Counted from the first letter of the stretch, positions 26,005-34,953 are shown. The stretch is DNA of 64,000 nt from Sinorhizobium saheli (GCF_001651875.1 NZ_LNQB01000083.1:424193-488192); one strand, 5' to 3'. Numbers and translations are program-made. The notes: a model not told the origin generated them from the letters alone.

Positions 26005-28389
26005 CTACTCGCCATAGGGAATCCAGATGTTCTTGACGTCGACCGCCCGGCGCAGGAACGCGAGCCCCTCGGCGGCCGAACGATCCATCCAGTCGATCGC
26101 CTTGCCATAGTCGACAAAGGTGCGCTTCAGATTGCCGACCGACAGCTTTTCGACCAGCGTCGAGAGTTCCGCCGAGCCGAAGGCCCAGACCGCGTCGACG
26201 TCATTGTGGGCAGCGAGCGTCTTTGCGAGGTCGATCACCGAGCCGGTGACGATGTTGATCACGCCGGCCGGCACGTCGGAGGTTTCGAGCACCGAGTAGA
26301 AATCGGTGGCGGCCAGCGGATGTGGTTCGCTCGGGACGGCAATCACACGGTTACCCATGGCGATGAGCGGCGCAACGAGGCTGACGAGCCCGAGCAGCGG
26401 CGCCTCCGGCGGGCAGACGACGCCGACGACCCCTTGCGGCTCCGGCATGGCGAGCGCGACGCCGCGCAGCGGCGGCTGGTGCACGACCCCCTCGTATTTG
26501 TCCGCCCAGGCGCCATAGCTGAAAAGGCGGGTGATCGAGGCGTCGACCTCGGCTTTCGCATGCGCAGCCGTTGCTCCGGTCATCGCGGCGATGCGATCGG
26601 CGAATTCCGCGGCGCGGCCGCTCAGATTCTCGGCGATGTAATAGAGGATCTGCGCGCGGTTGTGGGCCGTGGCCGACGACCAGGCGGAGGCGGCACCGGC
26701 GGCGGCGACGGCGTTTCGGATGTCCTTGCGGTTACCCTCGCCGACCTCGCCGATCGCCTTCCCCTTGGGCGAAAGCACGGGCCGCGAATAGTTGCCGTCC
26801 GGCCGCGCCTGCTTGCCGCCGATGAAGAGCTTGGCGGTGCGGTCGAGCGCCGGAATGGCGAAATCGCCCGCAACCGGCTTCAGGACCGGCGGGCTCTGTT
26901 CGGCGCGGAGCTTGCGGCCGGTCCAGGCCTTCGGCTTCAGATATTCGTAGCAGCCTTCCTTGCCGCCTTCGCGGCCGAAGCCGGATTCGCGCTTTCCCCC
27001 GAAGCCGCTCGAAGCATCGAAGAGATTGGTGGCGTTGACCCAGACGACGCCGGCCGCAAGCCGCGCCGCCACATGCAGCGCCAGTCCGATCGTCTCGCTC
27101 CAGACGCTCGCGGCAAGGCCGTAGCGGCTATGGTTGGCAAGCTGGATCGCCTCTTCGGGTGTGCGGAAGGTCATGGATACGGCAACAGGCCCGAAGATTT
27201 CCTCCGTCGCAACGACGGAGGTCGGCTGGACGTTGGTCAGCAGCGTCGGCGGATAGAAGCTGCCGCCTTTCGGCAGCTCGATCTTCGGCTGGTGCAGCGA
27301 CGCGCCTTCGGCGACGCCCTTTGCGACGAGACCCTCGATCCGCTGCAATTGCACCGGCGCGACGATTGCCGCCATGTCGATTGCCTTGTCGAGCGGATGG
27401 CCGACGCGCAGCGTTCCCATCCGTCGCGCCAAGCGTTCATGGAAGAGCGGCGCCACGCCCTCCTGCACCAGCAGGCGCGACCCGGCGCAGCAGACCTGAC
27501 CCTGATTGAACCAGATCGCGTCCACGACGCCCTCGACAGCGCCGTCGATATCGGCGTCGTCGAAGACAATGAAAGGCGACTTGCCGCCAAGCTCCAGGGT
27601 CAGCGACTTGCCCGAACCGGCGGTCTTCTCCCGGATCAGGCGACCGACCTCGGTCGAGCCGGTGAAGGCGATCTTGTCGATGTCCTCGTGCTCGACGATC
27701 AGCGCACCCGTCTCGCCCTCGCCCGTCACGATGTTCAGAACACCCGGCGGAAGGCCTGCCGCAGCGGCAAGTTCGGCAAAGAGCAACGCGGTCAGCGACG
27801 TGAATTCCGCCGGCTTCAGGATGACGGTGTTTCCGAGCGCCAGCGCCGGCGCGACCTTCCAGGCGAGCATCAGGAACGGGAAATTCCAGGGAATGACCTG
27901 GCCGACGACGCCGACCGGCACCTGATCGGCGAATTCCGTCTCCTGCAACTGCGCCCAGCCGGCGTGATGGTAGAAATGGCGGGCGGCAAGGGGGATATCG
28001 ATGTCGCGTGTCTCGCGGATCGGCTTGCCGTTGTCGAGCGCTTCCACCACCGCTATCAGGCGGGCATGACGCTGGATCAGGCGGGCGAGCGCGTAGAGAT
28101 GGCGGGCTCGCGCGTGGCCGGGCAATTTCGCCCAGGGATCCTGTGCCTTGCGGGCCGCGGTGACGGCCGCGTTCACGTCCTCGCGGCCGCCGATCGCGAC
28201 TTTCGCAAGCAGCGCCCCCGTGGCCGGCTCGAACGTGTCGAAGGTCGTGCCCGAGACCGGATCGACGAAGCCGCCGTTGATGAAATGGCCGAACCTGCCC
28301 TTGTGCCGCGCGAGCCACTGGCGCGCTTCCGTGTCGGCTTCGGGCGCGGGCCCATAGGACATTTCGTCGAAGAATTTGGCGACGCTCAT
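26005..28389 (-). CDS. Aldehyde dehydrogenase with an extra partial C-terminal ALDH unit
   Basis: A 794-residue protein. Residues about 30-515 are a complete NAD(P)+ aldehyde dehydrogenase: IPWNFPFLMLAWKVAPALA, the FTGSTEVG nucleotide loop, the general-base Glu in LELGGKSP and the nucleophile Cys300 in NQGQVCCAGSR. Residues about 545-794 repeat an ALDH-like N-terminal half (PQGVVGVVCPPEAPLLGLVSLVAP, AGVINIVTG) but lack the catalytic Glu/Cys region, so this unit is probably structural. Next to deoC, the simplest role is oxidation of the acetaldehyde released from deoxyribose phosphate to acetate. The ATG at 28389 is four bases after the deoC stop. Confidence 0.87.
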   Translation of the reverse strand: MSVAKFFDEMSYGPAPEADTEARQWLARHKGRFGHFINGGFVDPVSGTTFDTFEPATGALLAKVAIGGREDVNAAVTAARKAQDPWAKLPGHARARHLYALARLIQRHARLIAVVEALDNGKPIRETRDIDIPLAARHFYHHAGWAQLQETEFADQVPVGVVGQVIPWNFPFLMLAWKVAPALALGNTVILKPAEFTSLTALLFAELAAAAGLPPGVLNIVTGEGETGALIVEHEDIDKIAFTGSTEVGRLIREKTAGSGKSLTLELGGKSPFIVFDDADIDGAVEGVVDAIWFNQGQVCCAGSRLLVQEGVAPLFHERLARRMGTLRVGHPLDKAIDMAAIVAPVQLQRIEGLVAKGVAEGASLHQPKIELPKGGSFYPPTLLTNVQPTSVVATEEIFGPVAVSMTFRTPEEAIQLANHSRYGLAASVWSETIGLALHVAARLAAGVVWVNATNLFDASSGFGGKRESGFGREGGKEGCYEYLKPKAWTGRKLRAEQSPPVLKPVAGDFAIPALDRTAKLFIGGKQARPDGNYSRPVLSPKGKAIGEVGEGNRKDIRNAVAAAGAASAWSSATAHNRAQILYYIAENLSGRAAEFADRIAAMTGATAAHAKAEVDASITRLFSYGAWADKYEGVVHQPPLRGVALAMPEPQGVVGVVCPPEAPLLGLVSLVAPLIAMGNRVIAVPSEPHPLAATDFYSVLETSDVPAGVINIVTGSVIDLAKTLAAHNDVDAVWAFGSAELSTLVEKLSVGNLKRTFVDYGKAIDWMDRSAAEGLAFLRRAVDVKNIWIPYGE

Positions 28390-28393
28390 CGGA

Positions 28394-29407
28394 TTATCCA
28401 ATCGGGTGTCTGTTGAGGGCGGAATAGGCACCGCTGACATGATGTTCGAGCTGGCGCTCGATGTCGGCGAGCAGGCTCGATGCACCGATGCGGAAGAGGT
28501 CGGGCTCCAGCCACTCCCGCCCGAGCTCCTCCTTCATGAGCAACTGATAGTTGAGCACGTCCTTGGCGGCGGAAATGCCGCCAGCCGGCTTGTAGCCGAC
28601 CTTGATGCCCGTGCGCTCCTCGAAGGCGCGGATCATCCGGAGCATCACCAGGGTGACGAGCAGCGTCGCGTTCACCCCCTCCTTGCCGGTCGAGGTCTTG
28701 ATGAAGTCGGCGCCGGCCATCATGCAGACGAGCGAGGCGCGCGCCACGTTGCGGAGCGTCTTCAGGTCGCCGGTGGCGAGGATTGCCTTGACATGGGCAT
28801 CGCCGCAGGCGGCGCGGAAGTCGCGCATCTCGTCATAAAGCGCCTGCCAGTTGCCGGTCAGCACATGCTCGCGGGTGATGACGATGTCGATTTCCCGCGC
28901 CCCGTCGGCGACCGAAGCCTCGATTTCGCGGAGCTTGACCTCATGCGGCACGAGACCGGCGGGAAAGCCGGTCGAAACCGCGGCGACCGGAATGCCGGAA
29001 CCTTCCAGCGCCTCGGCCGCGGTCGAGACGAAACGATGATAGACGCAGACCGCGCCGGTGGTGATGCCGCGATCGCCCATGCCGAGCGCGTCGAGAATGT
29101 CCTGGCGCACCGGCTGGCGTGCCTTGGCGCAAAGCCGCCTGACGCGCTCCGTCGTGTCGTCGCCGTTGAGCGTGGTGAGATCGATGCAGGTGACCGCCTT
29201 CAGCAGCCAGGCGGCCTGCGCATCCTTCTTGACCGTGCGCCGCCCCGGCAGCGTGACGACCCGCCGCTCGGCGGCCGAGAGATTGACGCGCTGGTCGAGC
29301 ACCCAGGAAAGGTCGAGGTCGAGGCCGTCGTTGCGCGGCCAGTTGTGGCCCGCGCCGGCGGGCTCATCGGCCATCGCCGTCGCGCTTTTCACAGCAAGGT
29401 CTGCCAA
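28394..29407 (-). CDS. deoC: Deoxyribose-phosphate aldolase
   Basis: Class-I aldolase splitting 2-deoxyribose 5-phosphate into acetaldehyde and glyceraldehyde 3-phosphate. The Schiff-base Lys is in ADFIKTSTGKEG and the proton-relay Lys in VGYKPAGGIS; VKAILATGDL carries the third active-site position. A start at TTG 29407 (337 residues) has a strong AGGAGG at 29418-29423, nine bases upstream. ATG 29374 is the alternative, giving 326 residues. Either is longer than the roughly 250-residue E. coli enzyme, matching the longer eukaryote-like DeoC type. It lies 144 bases downstream of the DeoR-family gene and just upstream of the ALDH gene. Confidence 0.93.
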   Translation of the reverse strand: MADLAVKSATAMADEPAGAGHNWPRNDGLDLDLSWVLDQRVNLSAAERRVVTLPGRRTVKKDAQAAWLLKAVTCIDLTTLNGDDTTERVRRLCAKARQPVRQDILDALGMGDRGITTGAVCVYHRFVSTAAEALEGSGIPVAAVSTGFPAGLVPHEVKLREIEASVADGAREIDIVITREHVLTGNWQALYDEMRDFRAACGDAHVKAILATGDLKTLRNVARASLVCMMAGADFIKTSTGKEGVNATLLVTLVMLRMIRAFEERTGIKVGYKPAGGISAAKDVLNYQLLMKEELGREWLEPDLFRIGASSLLADIERQLEHHVSGAYSALNRHPIG

Positions 29408-29551
29408 CCGTTTTCTCCTCCTTGGATCGCGAGACTTGGACGCTGCGCCCGGAAGGCGCGACAAGCTGTTAACTTTGTGACGCGAACAATGTTAGGATTT
29501 CAACATTTCTCCGGTTATGTCAAGCAAAGGCGCGCGCTCCGTAGTAAACTA

Positions 29552-30307
29552 TCATATCCGTCCGGAGAGCGGCATCAAATCGCCGACGGGCGAGGTCTCG
29601 CCGTCCTCCGTGATCACCGAGCGGAACGCATCCAGCGGCGCGAAAAAGGCCGCCTTCAGCCGGCCGATCTTGCTCTTGTCAACGACCAGGTGGTTTTCGC
29701 GCGCGAGCGATATGACCCTTTGCTTGACCGGCACCTCATGGAAATGGACGCAGGTCGCCCCCCTTGCCGGATCGACGCCGGCCGCCGAGAGGAACGCGAC
29801 GTTGATCCCCAGTTCGTTCAGCGTGTCGAGCCCGGAGCCGCCGGAAAAGGAAGCCGAGGACGGATGATAGACGCCGCCGAGCATGACGATCCGGACATTC
29901 GGCCTGCGGGTCAGCCGCTCGGCCGCGTTCAACGAGTAACATACCGCGGTAATTGAATAATTTTCCGGTATCAGATCGACGAGATATTCGAGCGTCGTGC
30001 CGCAATCGATGAAGATCGTCTCATCGGGGCGGATGTGTCTCGCGGCATGGGCGCAGGCCTCCCGCTTGGCCGCGGCATGGCTGTCGGCCGCGCGCGCAAG
30101 CTCGTAGGGCGCATCGCCCTCGATCTCGGCGGCCGAAACGATATGGCCGCCCAGGTATCCAAAGAGACCGGGATTGTCGGCCACGTCGCGTCGGATCGTC
30201 ATTTCCGATACGCCGAGCAGCGCTGCCGCCTCTTTCAAATGCAGCACCCGTCGCGCCGAAAGCGCGTCGGCCAATGCGATGATGCGTGTCGACTTGCGAT
30301 TGGCCAT
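29552..30307 (-). CDS. DeoR-family transcriptional regulator
   Basis: A 251-residue DeoR-type repressor: N-terminal winged helix (VLHLKEAAALLGVSEMTIRRDVAD, about residues 21-45) and a C-terminal DeoR sensor domain (IFIDCGTTLEYLVDLIP, SGLDTLNELGINVAFLSAAGVDP, VVDKSKIGR). Such proteins usually sense phosphorylated sugars; with deoC next in line, deoxyribose 5-phosphate is the likely effector. It is transcribed in the same direction as deoC-ALDH-mutarotase. A palindrome TTTGTGA-N6-TCACAAA lies about 50 bases upstream of its start and could be its operator or a CRP-type site. Confidence 0.9.
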   Translation of the reverse strand: MANRKSTRIIALADALSARRVLHLKEAAALLGVSEMTIRRDVADNPGLFGYLGGHIVSAAEIEGDAPYELARAADSHAAAKREACAHAARHIRPDETIFIDCGTTLEYLVDLIPENYSITAVCYSLNAAERLTRRPNVRIVMLGGVYHPSSASFSGGSGLDTLNELGINVAFLSAAGVDPARGATCVHFHEVPVKQRVISLARENHLVVDKSKIGRLKAAFFAPLDAFRSVITEDGETSPVGDLMPLSGRI

Positions 30308-30348
30308 GGTTTTACCGTACCAGCGACTTGCGAACGTGGCGCAACATT

Positions 30349-30368
30349 TTTGTGAGAAATATCACAAA
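30349..30368. promoter_or_regulatory. CRP-like perfect palindrome upstream of deoR-type gene
   Basis: TTTGTGA-gaaata-TCACAAA is a perfect 7-bp inverted repeat with a 6-base spacer. It contains the exact TGTGA-N6-TCACA pattern of CRP/FNR-superfamily sites and is centred about 51 bases upstream of the regulator's ATG at 30307. It could be bound by a CRP-like protein or by the DeoR-family protein itself. Confidence 0.55.
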
Positions 30369-30445
30369 TCGAGCTCCGCCCGCAAGGCATGCGCCGGCAC
30401 AACGGTCGAGAGAGTGCCAATCAACAGGCCGCGCACCGCGCGCCA

Positions 30446-31156
30446 TCACAACTGCAGGGCGTCCCTGAGATCGCCGCCCTTCTTCGTCGTTCGCAAGTCG
30501 AGATCCGCCTCGATGTGATCGATATGCTTGAGCATCAGCGCGCAGGCGCTTTCGACGTCCTTTTTCTCCAGTGCATCGACGATTTCCTGATGTTCGTTGT
30601 GGCCGCAGCTCGAGATCACCGACTGGCCGTAGAGCGCGATCACAAGGGAAGAACGCGCGATGAGTTCGTCCATAAACCGCTTCAGAATGGCATTGCCGGT
30701 GATGGCGGCGATCGCCAGATGGAAATCGCCCGACGCCTTGATCTCGGCCCGGCGAGCGGTGGCGCCGCGCTGGTTCGTCAATCGCTCCTCTTGCGCCAGC
30801 AGCTCTCGCAAGTCTTTGATCTCAGCCTTTTGGATGTGACGCGCCGCATCCCGGATCACACTGGGTTCGATAAGCCGGCGCGTCGCGAAGATCTGCTGCG
30901 CCTCGGCGACGGAAGGATGGGCGACGAAGGCGCCGCGGTTCTTCTCGACATTGACGAGCCCTTCATATGCCAAGGCCTGAAGGGCGGCACGCACGAGCGT
31001 GCGGCTGACATTGAACAGGCTGCCGACGTCATTTTCGGAAAGCTTCGTCCCGGGCGCCAGACGTCTTTCAACGATCGCCTCGCGCAACGCGTCGCGAATC
31101 TGCTGGGCGCCGAAGTCGATGGCGTTTTCCGCCGCGGTGAAGTTGGCTGAAGTCAT
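30446..31156 (-). CDS. GntR-family (FCD) transcriptional regulator
   Basis: A 236-residue regulator with an N-terminal GntR winged helix (LREAIVERRLAPGTKLSENDVGSLFNVSRTLVRAALQALAYEGLVNV) and a C-terminal all-helical FCD ligand-binding domain. In the latter, Asp and His residues (SGDFHLAIAAITGN; SSCGHNEHQEIVDAL) form the usual metal site. It is transcribed divergently from the polyamine-type ABC operon and is the obvious candidate to control it. The TTGTATACGA site between the two genes resembles FCD-regulator operators. Ligand unknown; the operon's racemase suggests an amino-acid or hydantoin-like compound. Confidence 0.92.
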   Translation of the reverse strand: MTSANFTAAENAIDFGAQQIRDALREAIVERRLAPGTKLSENDVGSLFNVSRTLVRAALQALAYEGLVNVEKNRGAFVAHPSVAEAQQIFATRRLIEPSVIRDAARHIQKAEIKDLRELLAQEERLTNQRGATARRAEIKASGDFHLAIAAITGNAILKRFMDELIARSSLVIALYGQSVISSCGHNEHQEIVDALEKKDVESACALMLKHIDHIEADLDLRTTKKGGDLRDALQL

Positions 31157-31241
31157 GAGGCTGGGAATCCGAACAGTAGCGACACTCTAGCGCGCGGCAC
31201 GCTCGAAGTTAACTACTAATTGTGCTCAACTCCTGCCTAGA

Positions 31242-31251
31242 TTGTATACGA
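31242..31251. promoter_or_regulatory. Candidate GntR/FCD operator
   Basis: TTGTATACGA, in the context ATTGTATACGATAAT, is a near-palindrome about 90 bases upstream of the GntR ATG and 160 bases upstream of the ABC ATPase ATG. GT...AC-centred palindromes of this kind are the usual targets of FadR/VanR-type regulators. Only one copy was seen. Confidence 0.5.
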
Positions 31252-31411
31252 TAATAGGCATTCTTTGCTGACAAACGCCCATTAAATGTGCAGGCAATTT
31301 CGGCTGCGGGCGCGACGGACCGGCTCGTTCGACGAAGTTAGCCGCGAAATCAGCCTTTTAGCAAAACTGGCATGCTTGATGCTTCTTGTCCGCTGCAAGG
31401 AGAAAGCGGGC

Positions 31412-32500
31412 ATGTCCAAAGCAGCAGAAATCGATATCGCCTCCGTTTCAAAGGTCTATGGCGCCACGACTGCTGTTCACGCCATCAGCCTGAAGATCCC
31501 GGCCGGCAGCTATTGCTGCCTTCTCGGTCCCTCGGGCTGTGGCAAGACTTCGACGCTGCGCATGATCGCCGGACATGAAAGCATCTCGTCGGGCGATATC
31601 CGCCTCGGCAACGTCGTCGTGACCGACTTCCCGCCGGCAAAGCGCGGCACCGCGATGATGTTCCAGTCCTACGCGCTCTTTCCCCATCTCGACCTTGTCG
31701 ACAATGTCGCCTTCAGTCTGAAGATGAAGGGCGTCGAAAAGCAAGAACGCCGGGCCAAGGCGCTCGAAATGCTCAAGCTGATGCAGATGGAGGCCTATGC
31801 GACGCGCCGTCCAGCACAGCTTTCCGGCGGCCAGCAGCAGCGCGTGGCGCTCGCTCGCGCTCTCATCACCGATCCGGAGGCGCTGCTCCTCGATGAGCCG
31901 CTCTCAGCGCTCGATCCCTTTCTGAAGATCCGCATGCGCGCGGAACTCAAGAAACTGCAGAAGACGCTCGGCATCACCTTCGTGCACGTCACGCACAGCC
32001 AGGAAGAGGCGATGGCTCTCGCCGACGCCGTCGTCATCATGAACAACGGCCGGATCGAACAGGCGGCAGCGCCCCGCACCGTCTTCGAAAGGCCGGCGAC
32101 CGCCTTCGTCGCCCGTTTCATGGGCGACCACAACGTGCTTTCCGGCCGCGTGACCGCGATTGAGGATGGCGTTGTCACACTGGCTGTGCCGGAAGGCCAG
32201 ACGTTCGCGGTTCGCGATATCGCGCAGGAGGTTGGGAAGCCCATCGATATCGGCATCCGTTCAGATCGTGTGCGGCTTGGGCCCGCTTCGGAGAAATCGC
32301 TCGGCTTTGAGGGCGTCGTTTCGAATGTCGAATATCGCGGCGCCTCCGTGAAGATCACCGTGATCGGAGCCGGCAGCGACGACTTCACCGTCCTCGTCTC
32401 CGACGCCGAATACTTCAAGAAACCCGTGTCGACCGGCGACGCAGTATCGCTCAGTTGGGCCTTGGAGGATGTCATCCCTCTCGGCCGCATGTCCGCCTGA
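31412..32500 (+). CDS. Polyamine/opine-type ABC transporter ATP-binding protein
   Basis: A 362-residue ATPase of the PotA-like class: Walker A GPSGCGKTS, Q-loop MFQSYALFPH, signature LSGGQQQR, Walker B LLLDEP and switch VTHSQEEA, in which Ser replaces the usual Asp after the His. The C-terminal TOBE domain (about residues 270-362) is present. The ATG at 31412 follows AAGGAGAAAGCGGGC. It leads an operon with a Tat-exported binding protein, two permeases and a racemase. In-frame codons back to 31286 have no family similarity. Confidence 0.92.
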   Translation: MSKAAEIDIASVSKVYGATTAVHAISLKIPAGSYCCLLGPSGCGKTSTLRMIAGHESISSGDIRLGNVVVTDFPPAKRGTAMMFQSYALFPHLDLVDNVAFSLKMKGVEKQERRAKALEMLKLMQMEAYATRRPAQLSGGQQQRVALARALITDPEALLLDEPLSALDPFLKIRMRAELKKLQKTLGITFVHVTHSQEEAMALADAVVIMNNGRIEQAAAPRTVFERPATAFVARFMGDHNVLSGRVTAIEDGVVTLAVPEGQTFAVRDIAQEVGKPIDIGIRSDRVRLGPASEKSLGFEGVVSNVEYRGASVKITVIGAGSDDFTVLVSDAEYFKKPVSTGDAVSLSWALEDVIPLGRMSA

Positions 32501-32579
32501 AGCGGGTTGAAAAAAGCGGCTAACCGCCGGTCTGTTCAAGAATAAATAGATCAAGCACCACCAAAAGGGGAACGAAAGC

Positions 32580-33878
32580 ATGACCACTGAAACAAAGACT
32601 GCCACGCCCGGAAAGGGCATCTCGCGGCGTTCGTTGCTGAAGACCGGGGCGGCCGCCGTCGGCGCCATTGCCGGTTCGGGCGCGATCACTGGCTTCCCGA
32701 CCATCTGGGCGCAGAACCCGATCACACTCCGCCAGTTCGGCACCGGCGTCTCGAACATCAATGCGATCGCGGAGAAGTGCAAGGAAGACCTCGGCATCAC
32801 GCTGGAGATGACCGCGACCGATTCCGACGCGGCTGCACAGCGCGCTGTCACCCAGCCGGACTCCTACGACATCGCCGACATCGAATACTGGATCGCCAAG
32901 AAGGTCTTCCCGACGGGCGTCATGCAGCCGATGGATGTTTCGAAGATCAAGTATTACGACAAGATCGTGCCGCTCTTCATTAATGGCAAGCTGAAGCCGG
33001 ATAGCGTGGTCGCGCAAGGGACGGCGCCGCACACGGTCGGTTTCGTGGATGCACAGGACTCCAAGACCTTCGCCAAGGAGCCGACGCAGTGGATGACGCT
33101 GATCCCGACCATCTACAATGCCGATACGCTGGGCATCCGCCCGGATCTCGTCGGCCGCGAGATCACCACTTGGGCCGACATCATGGACCCGGCCTTCAAG
33201 GGCAAGACGGCGATCCTCAACATTCCGTCGATTGGCATCATGGACGCCGCGATGATCATGGAGGCCATGGGCAACATCAAATATGCCGACAAGGGCAACA
33301 TGACCAAGGACGAGATCGACCAGACGATCGATTTCCTCATCAAGGCCAAGCAGGACGGCCAGTTCCGTGCCTTCTGGAAGTCCTTCGACGAGAGCGTCAA
33401 CCTCATGGCCTCGGGCGAGGTCGTCATCCAATCCATGTGGTCGCCGGCCGTCGCTGCCGTCCGCTCGAAAGGCATCGCCTGCAAGTACCAGCCGCTGAAG
33501 GAAGGTTACCGCGCCTGGGGCGGTGGTCTCGGCCTTGCCGCTCATCTCCAGGGCGCGCAGCTCGACGCGGCTTATGAATATATCAACTGGTATCTCTCCG
33601 GCTGGGTCGGCGCCTACCTCAACCGTCAGGGCTACTACTCTGCAGCCATGGAAACCGCGAAGGCCCACATGTCCGAGGACGAATGGGGCTTCTGGGTCGA
33701 AGGCAAGCCCGCCAAGGGCGACATCCTCTCGCCGGAAGGCAAGGTTATGGAAAAGGCCGGCGCCGTGCGCGACGGCGGCTCCTTCGAGGAACGCATGGGC
33801 AAGGTCGCCTGCTGGAACTCCGTGATGGACGAAGACCGCTATATGGTACGCCGCTGGAACGAGTTCATCGCGGCTTAG
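32580..33878 (+). CDS. Polyamine-type ABC transporter substrate-binding protein (Tat signal)
   Basis: A 432-residue periplasmic binding protein of the spermidine/putrescine (PotD-like) family. The N-terminus has a twin-arginine motif, SRRSLLKTGAAAVGAIAGSG, with cleavage probably near FPTIWA-QN, so it should be exported folded by Tat. The mature part contains DSYDIADIEYWIAKKVFP and YRAWGGGLGLAAHLQGAQLDAAYEYINW, typical of this group. It lies 79 bases after the ATPase. A perfect 34-bp inverted repeat separates it from the first permease. The ligand is unproven; members of this family in rhizobia bind amino acids or derivatives as well as polyamines. Confidence 0.9.
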   Translation: MTTETKTATPGKGISRRSLLKTGAAAVGAIAGSGAITGFPTIWAQNPITLRQFGTGVSNINAIAEKCKEDLGITLEMTATDSDAAAQRAVTQPDSYDIADIEYWIAKKVFPTGVMQPMDVSKIKYYDKIVPLFINGKLKPDSVVAQGTAPHTVGFVDAQDSKTFAKEPTQWMTLIPTIYNADTLGIRPDLVGREITTWADIMDPAFKGKTAILNIPSIGIMDAAMIMEAMGNIKYADKGNMTKDEIDQTIDFLIKAKQDGQFRAFWKSFDESVNLMASGEVVIQSMWSPAVAAVRSKGIACKYQPLKEGYRAWGGGLGLAAHLQGAQLDAAYEYINWYLSGWVGAYLNRQGYYSAAMETAKAHMSEDEWGFWVEGKPAKGDILSPEGKVMEKAGAVRDGGSFEERMGKVACWNSVMDEDRYMVRRWNEFIAA

Positions 33879-33894
33879 GCTGCACCATCGCATT

Positions 33895-33986
33895 CCCCTC
33901 CCCAACCCTCCCCACAAGGGGGAGGGAGTCCGGCGAGGGCGCGGCACGAAAGCTCCCTCCCCCTTGTGGGGAGGGTTGGGGAGGGG
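33895..33986. repeat. Perfect 34-bp inverted repeat within ABC operon
   Basis: The left arm 33895-33928 (begins CCCCTCCCCAACCCTCCCCA) and right arm 33953-33986 (ends GTTGGGGAGGGG) are exact reverse complements over 34 bases, with a 24-base loop. It starts 16 bases after the binding-protein stop and ends 51 bases before the permease start. Such a stem would protect the upstream message and damp downstream expression, giving excess binding protein. Sequence resembles RIME/REP-type repeats but is a separate subtype from the copies at 10824, 47852 and 60776. Confidence 0.85.
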
Positions 33987-34037
33987 TCTTCGACTTCTCC
34001 TCCATAGAGATTTCTGCAATGTCTGGAAGAATGGCAG

Positions 34038-34952
34038 ATGGCAACGGTTGCTTCAACAGAACCAAATGAGACGAGCGGACGAACGCGAAGCCGCAGCCTT
34101 GGATGGCCAGTTGCCGCCATATCCTATCTCCAGGCCACTCCCCTTCTCCTAATCCTCGGCTTCTTCTTCATCCTGCCGATCCTGACCATCGTCGTCGTCA
34201 GCTTCTGGGACTACGACTTCGCGGGCCTCTACCCCGATTTCCTGACGATGAACTATACTGACACGCTCGGCTCCTGGGTGACCTGGAAGACCTATCTCAA
34301 CACGCTGAAGTTCACCGTCCTTACCTGGGCGCTGACGCTCGTGATCGGCTTCTGGGTCGCCTATTTCCTCGCCTTCCATATCCGCACGACCACGATGCAG
34401 ATGGTGCTGTTCCTCGTCTGCACCGTGCCGTTCCTCACGTCGAACATCATCCGGATGATCTCCTGGATCCCCGTTCTCGGACGCAACGGCCTCGTTAATT
34501 CGGCTTTGATCAAGCTCGGCGTCATTCCCGAACCGATCGAATGGCTGCTCTATTCCGATTTTGCCGTGGTCCTCGCCCTAGTGCATCTCAATACGCTCTT
34601 CATGGTGACGCCGATCTTCAACACGCTGATGCGCATCGACCGTTCGCTGATCGAGGCCGCGCGTGACTGCGGCGCAAGCGGCTCGCAAATCCTCTGGAAC
34701 GTGATCCTGCCACTCGCAAAACCGGGCATGGCGATCGGCTCGATCTTCGTCGTGACGCTGGTCATGGCCGATTTTTCGACAGTTCAGGTCATGTCCGGCG
34801 GCCAAAGCGCATCCGTCGCGCTGATGATGAAGAACCAGATGTCCTTGCTGCAGTATCCGGCAGCCGCCGCCAACGCGGTCGTGCTCTTGGTCGTGGTCCT
34901 TCTGATGGTCGCGGCGATCCTGAGGGTCGTCGATATCCGCAAGGAGCTCTGA
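34038..34952 (+). CDS. ABC transporter permease (PotB-like)
   Basis: A 304-residue inner-membrane permease. The first helix is PLLLILGFFFILPILTIVVVSFWDY, and the EAA loop is SLIEAARDCGASGSQILWNVILPLAKPG. Family features place it with PotB/PotH-like subunits. The ATG at 34038 is the first plausible start after the large inverted repeat. The next permease begins one base after its stop. Confidence 0.92.
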   Translation: MATVASTEPNETSGRTRSRSLGWPVAAISYLQATPLLLILGFFFILPILTIVVVSFWDYDFAGLYPDFLTMNYTDTLGSWVTWKTYLNTLKFTVLTWALTLVIGFWVAYFLAFHIRTTTMQMVLFLVCTVPFLTSNIIRMISWIPVLGRNGLVNSALIKLGVIPEPIEWLLYSDFAVVLALVHLNTLFMVTPIFNTLMRIDRSLIEAARDCGASGSQILWNVILPLAKPGMAIGSIFVVTLVMADFSTVQVMSGGQSASVALMMKNQMSLLQYPAAAANAVVLLVVVLLMVAAILRVVDIRKEL

Positions 34953-34953
34953 C

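Noticed and set aside
26206..28416. A 736-codon plus-strand frame opposite the aldehyde dehydrogenase
   Set aside because: Shadow composition (Arg/Gly/Asp/Ala) with no recognisable domain; the minus-strand ALDH motifs are unambiguous.
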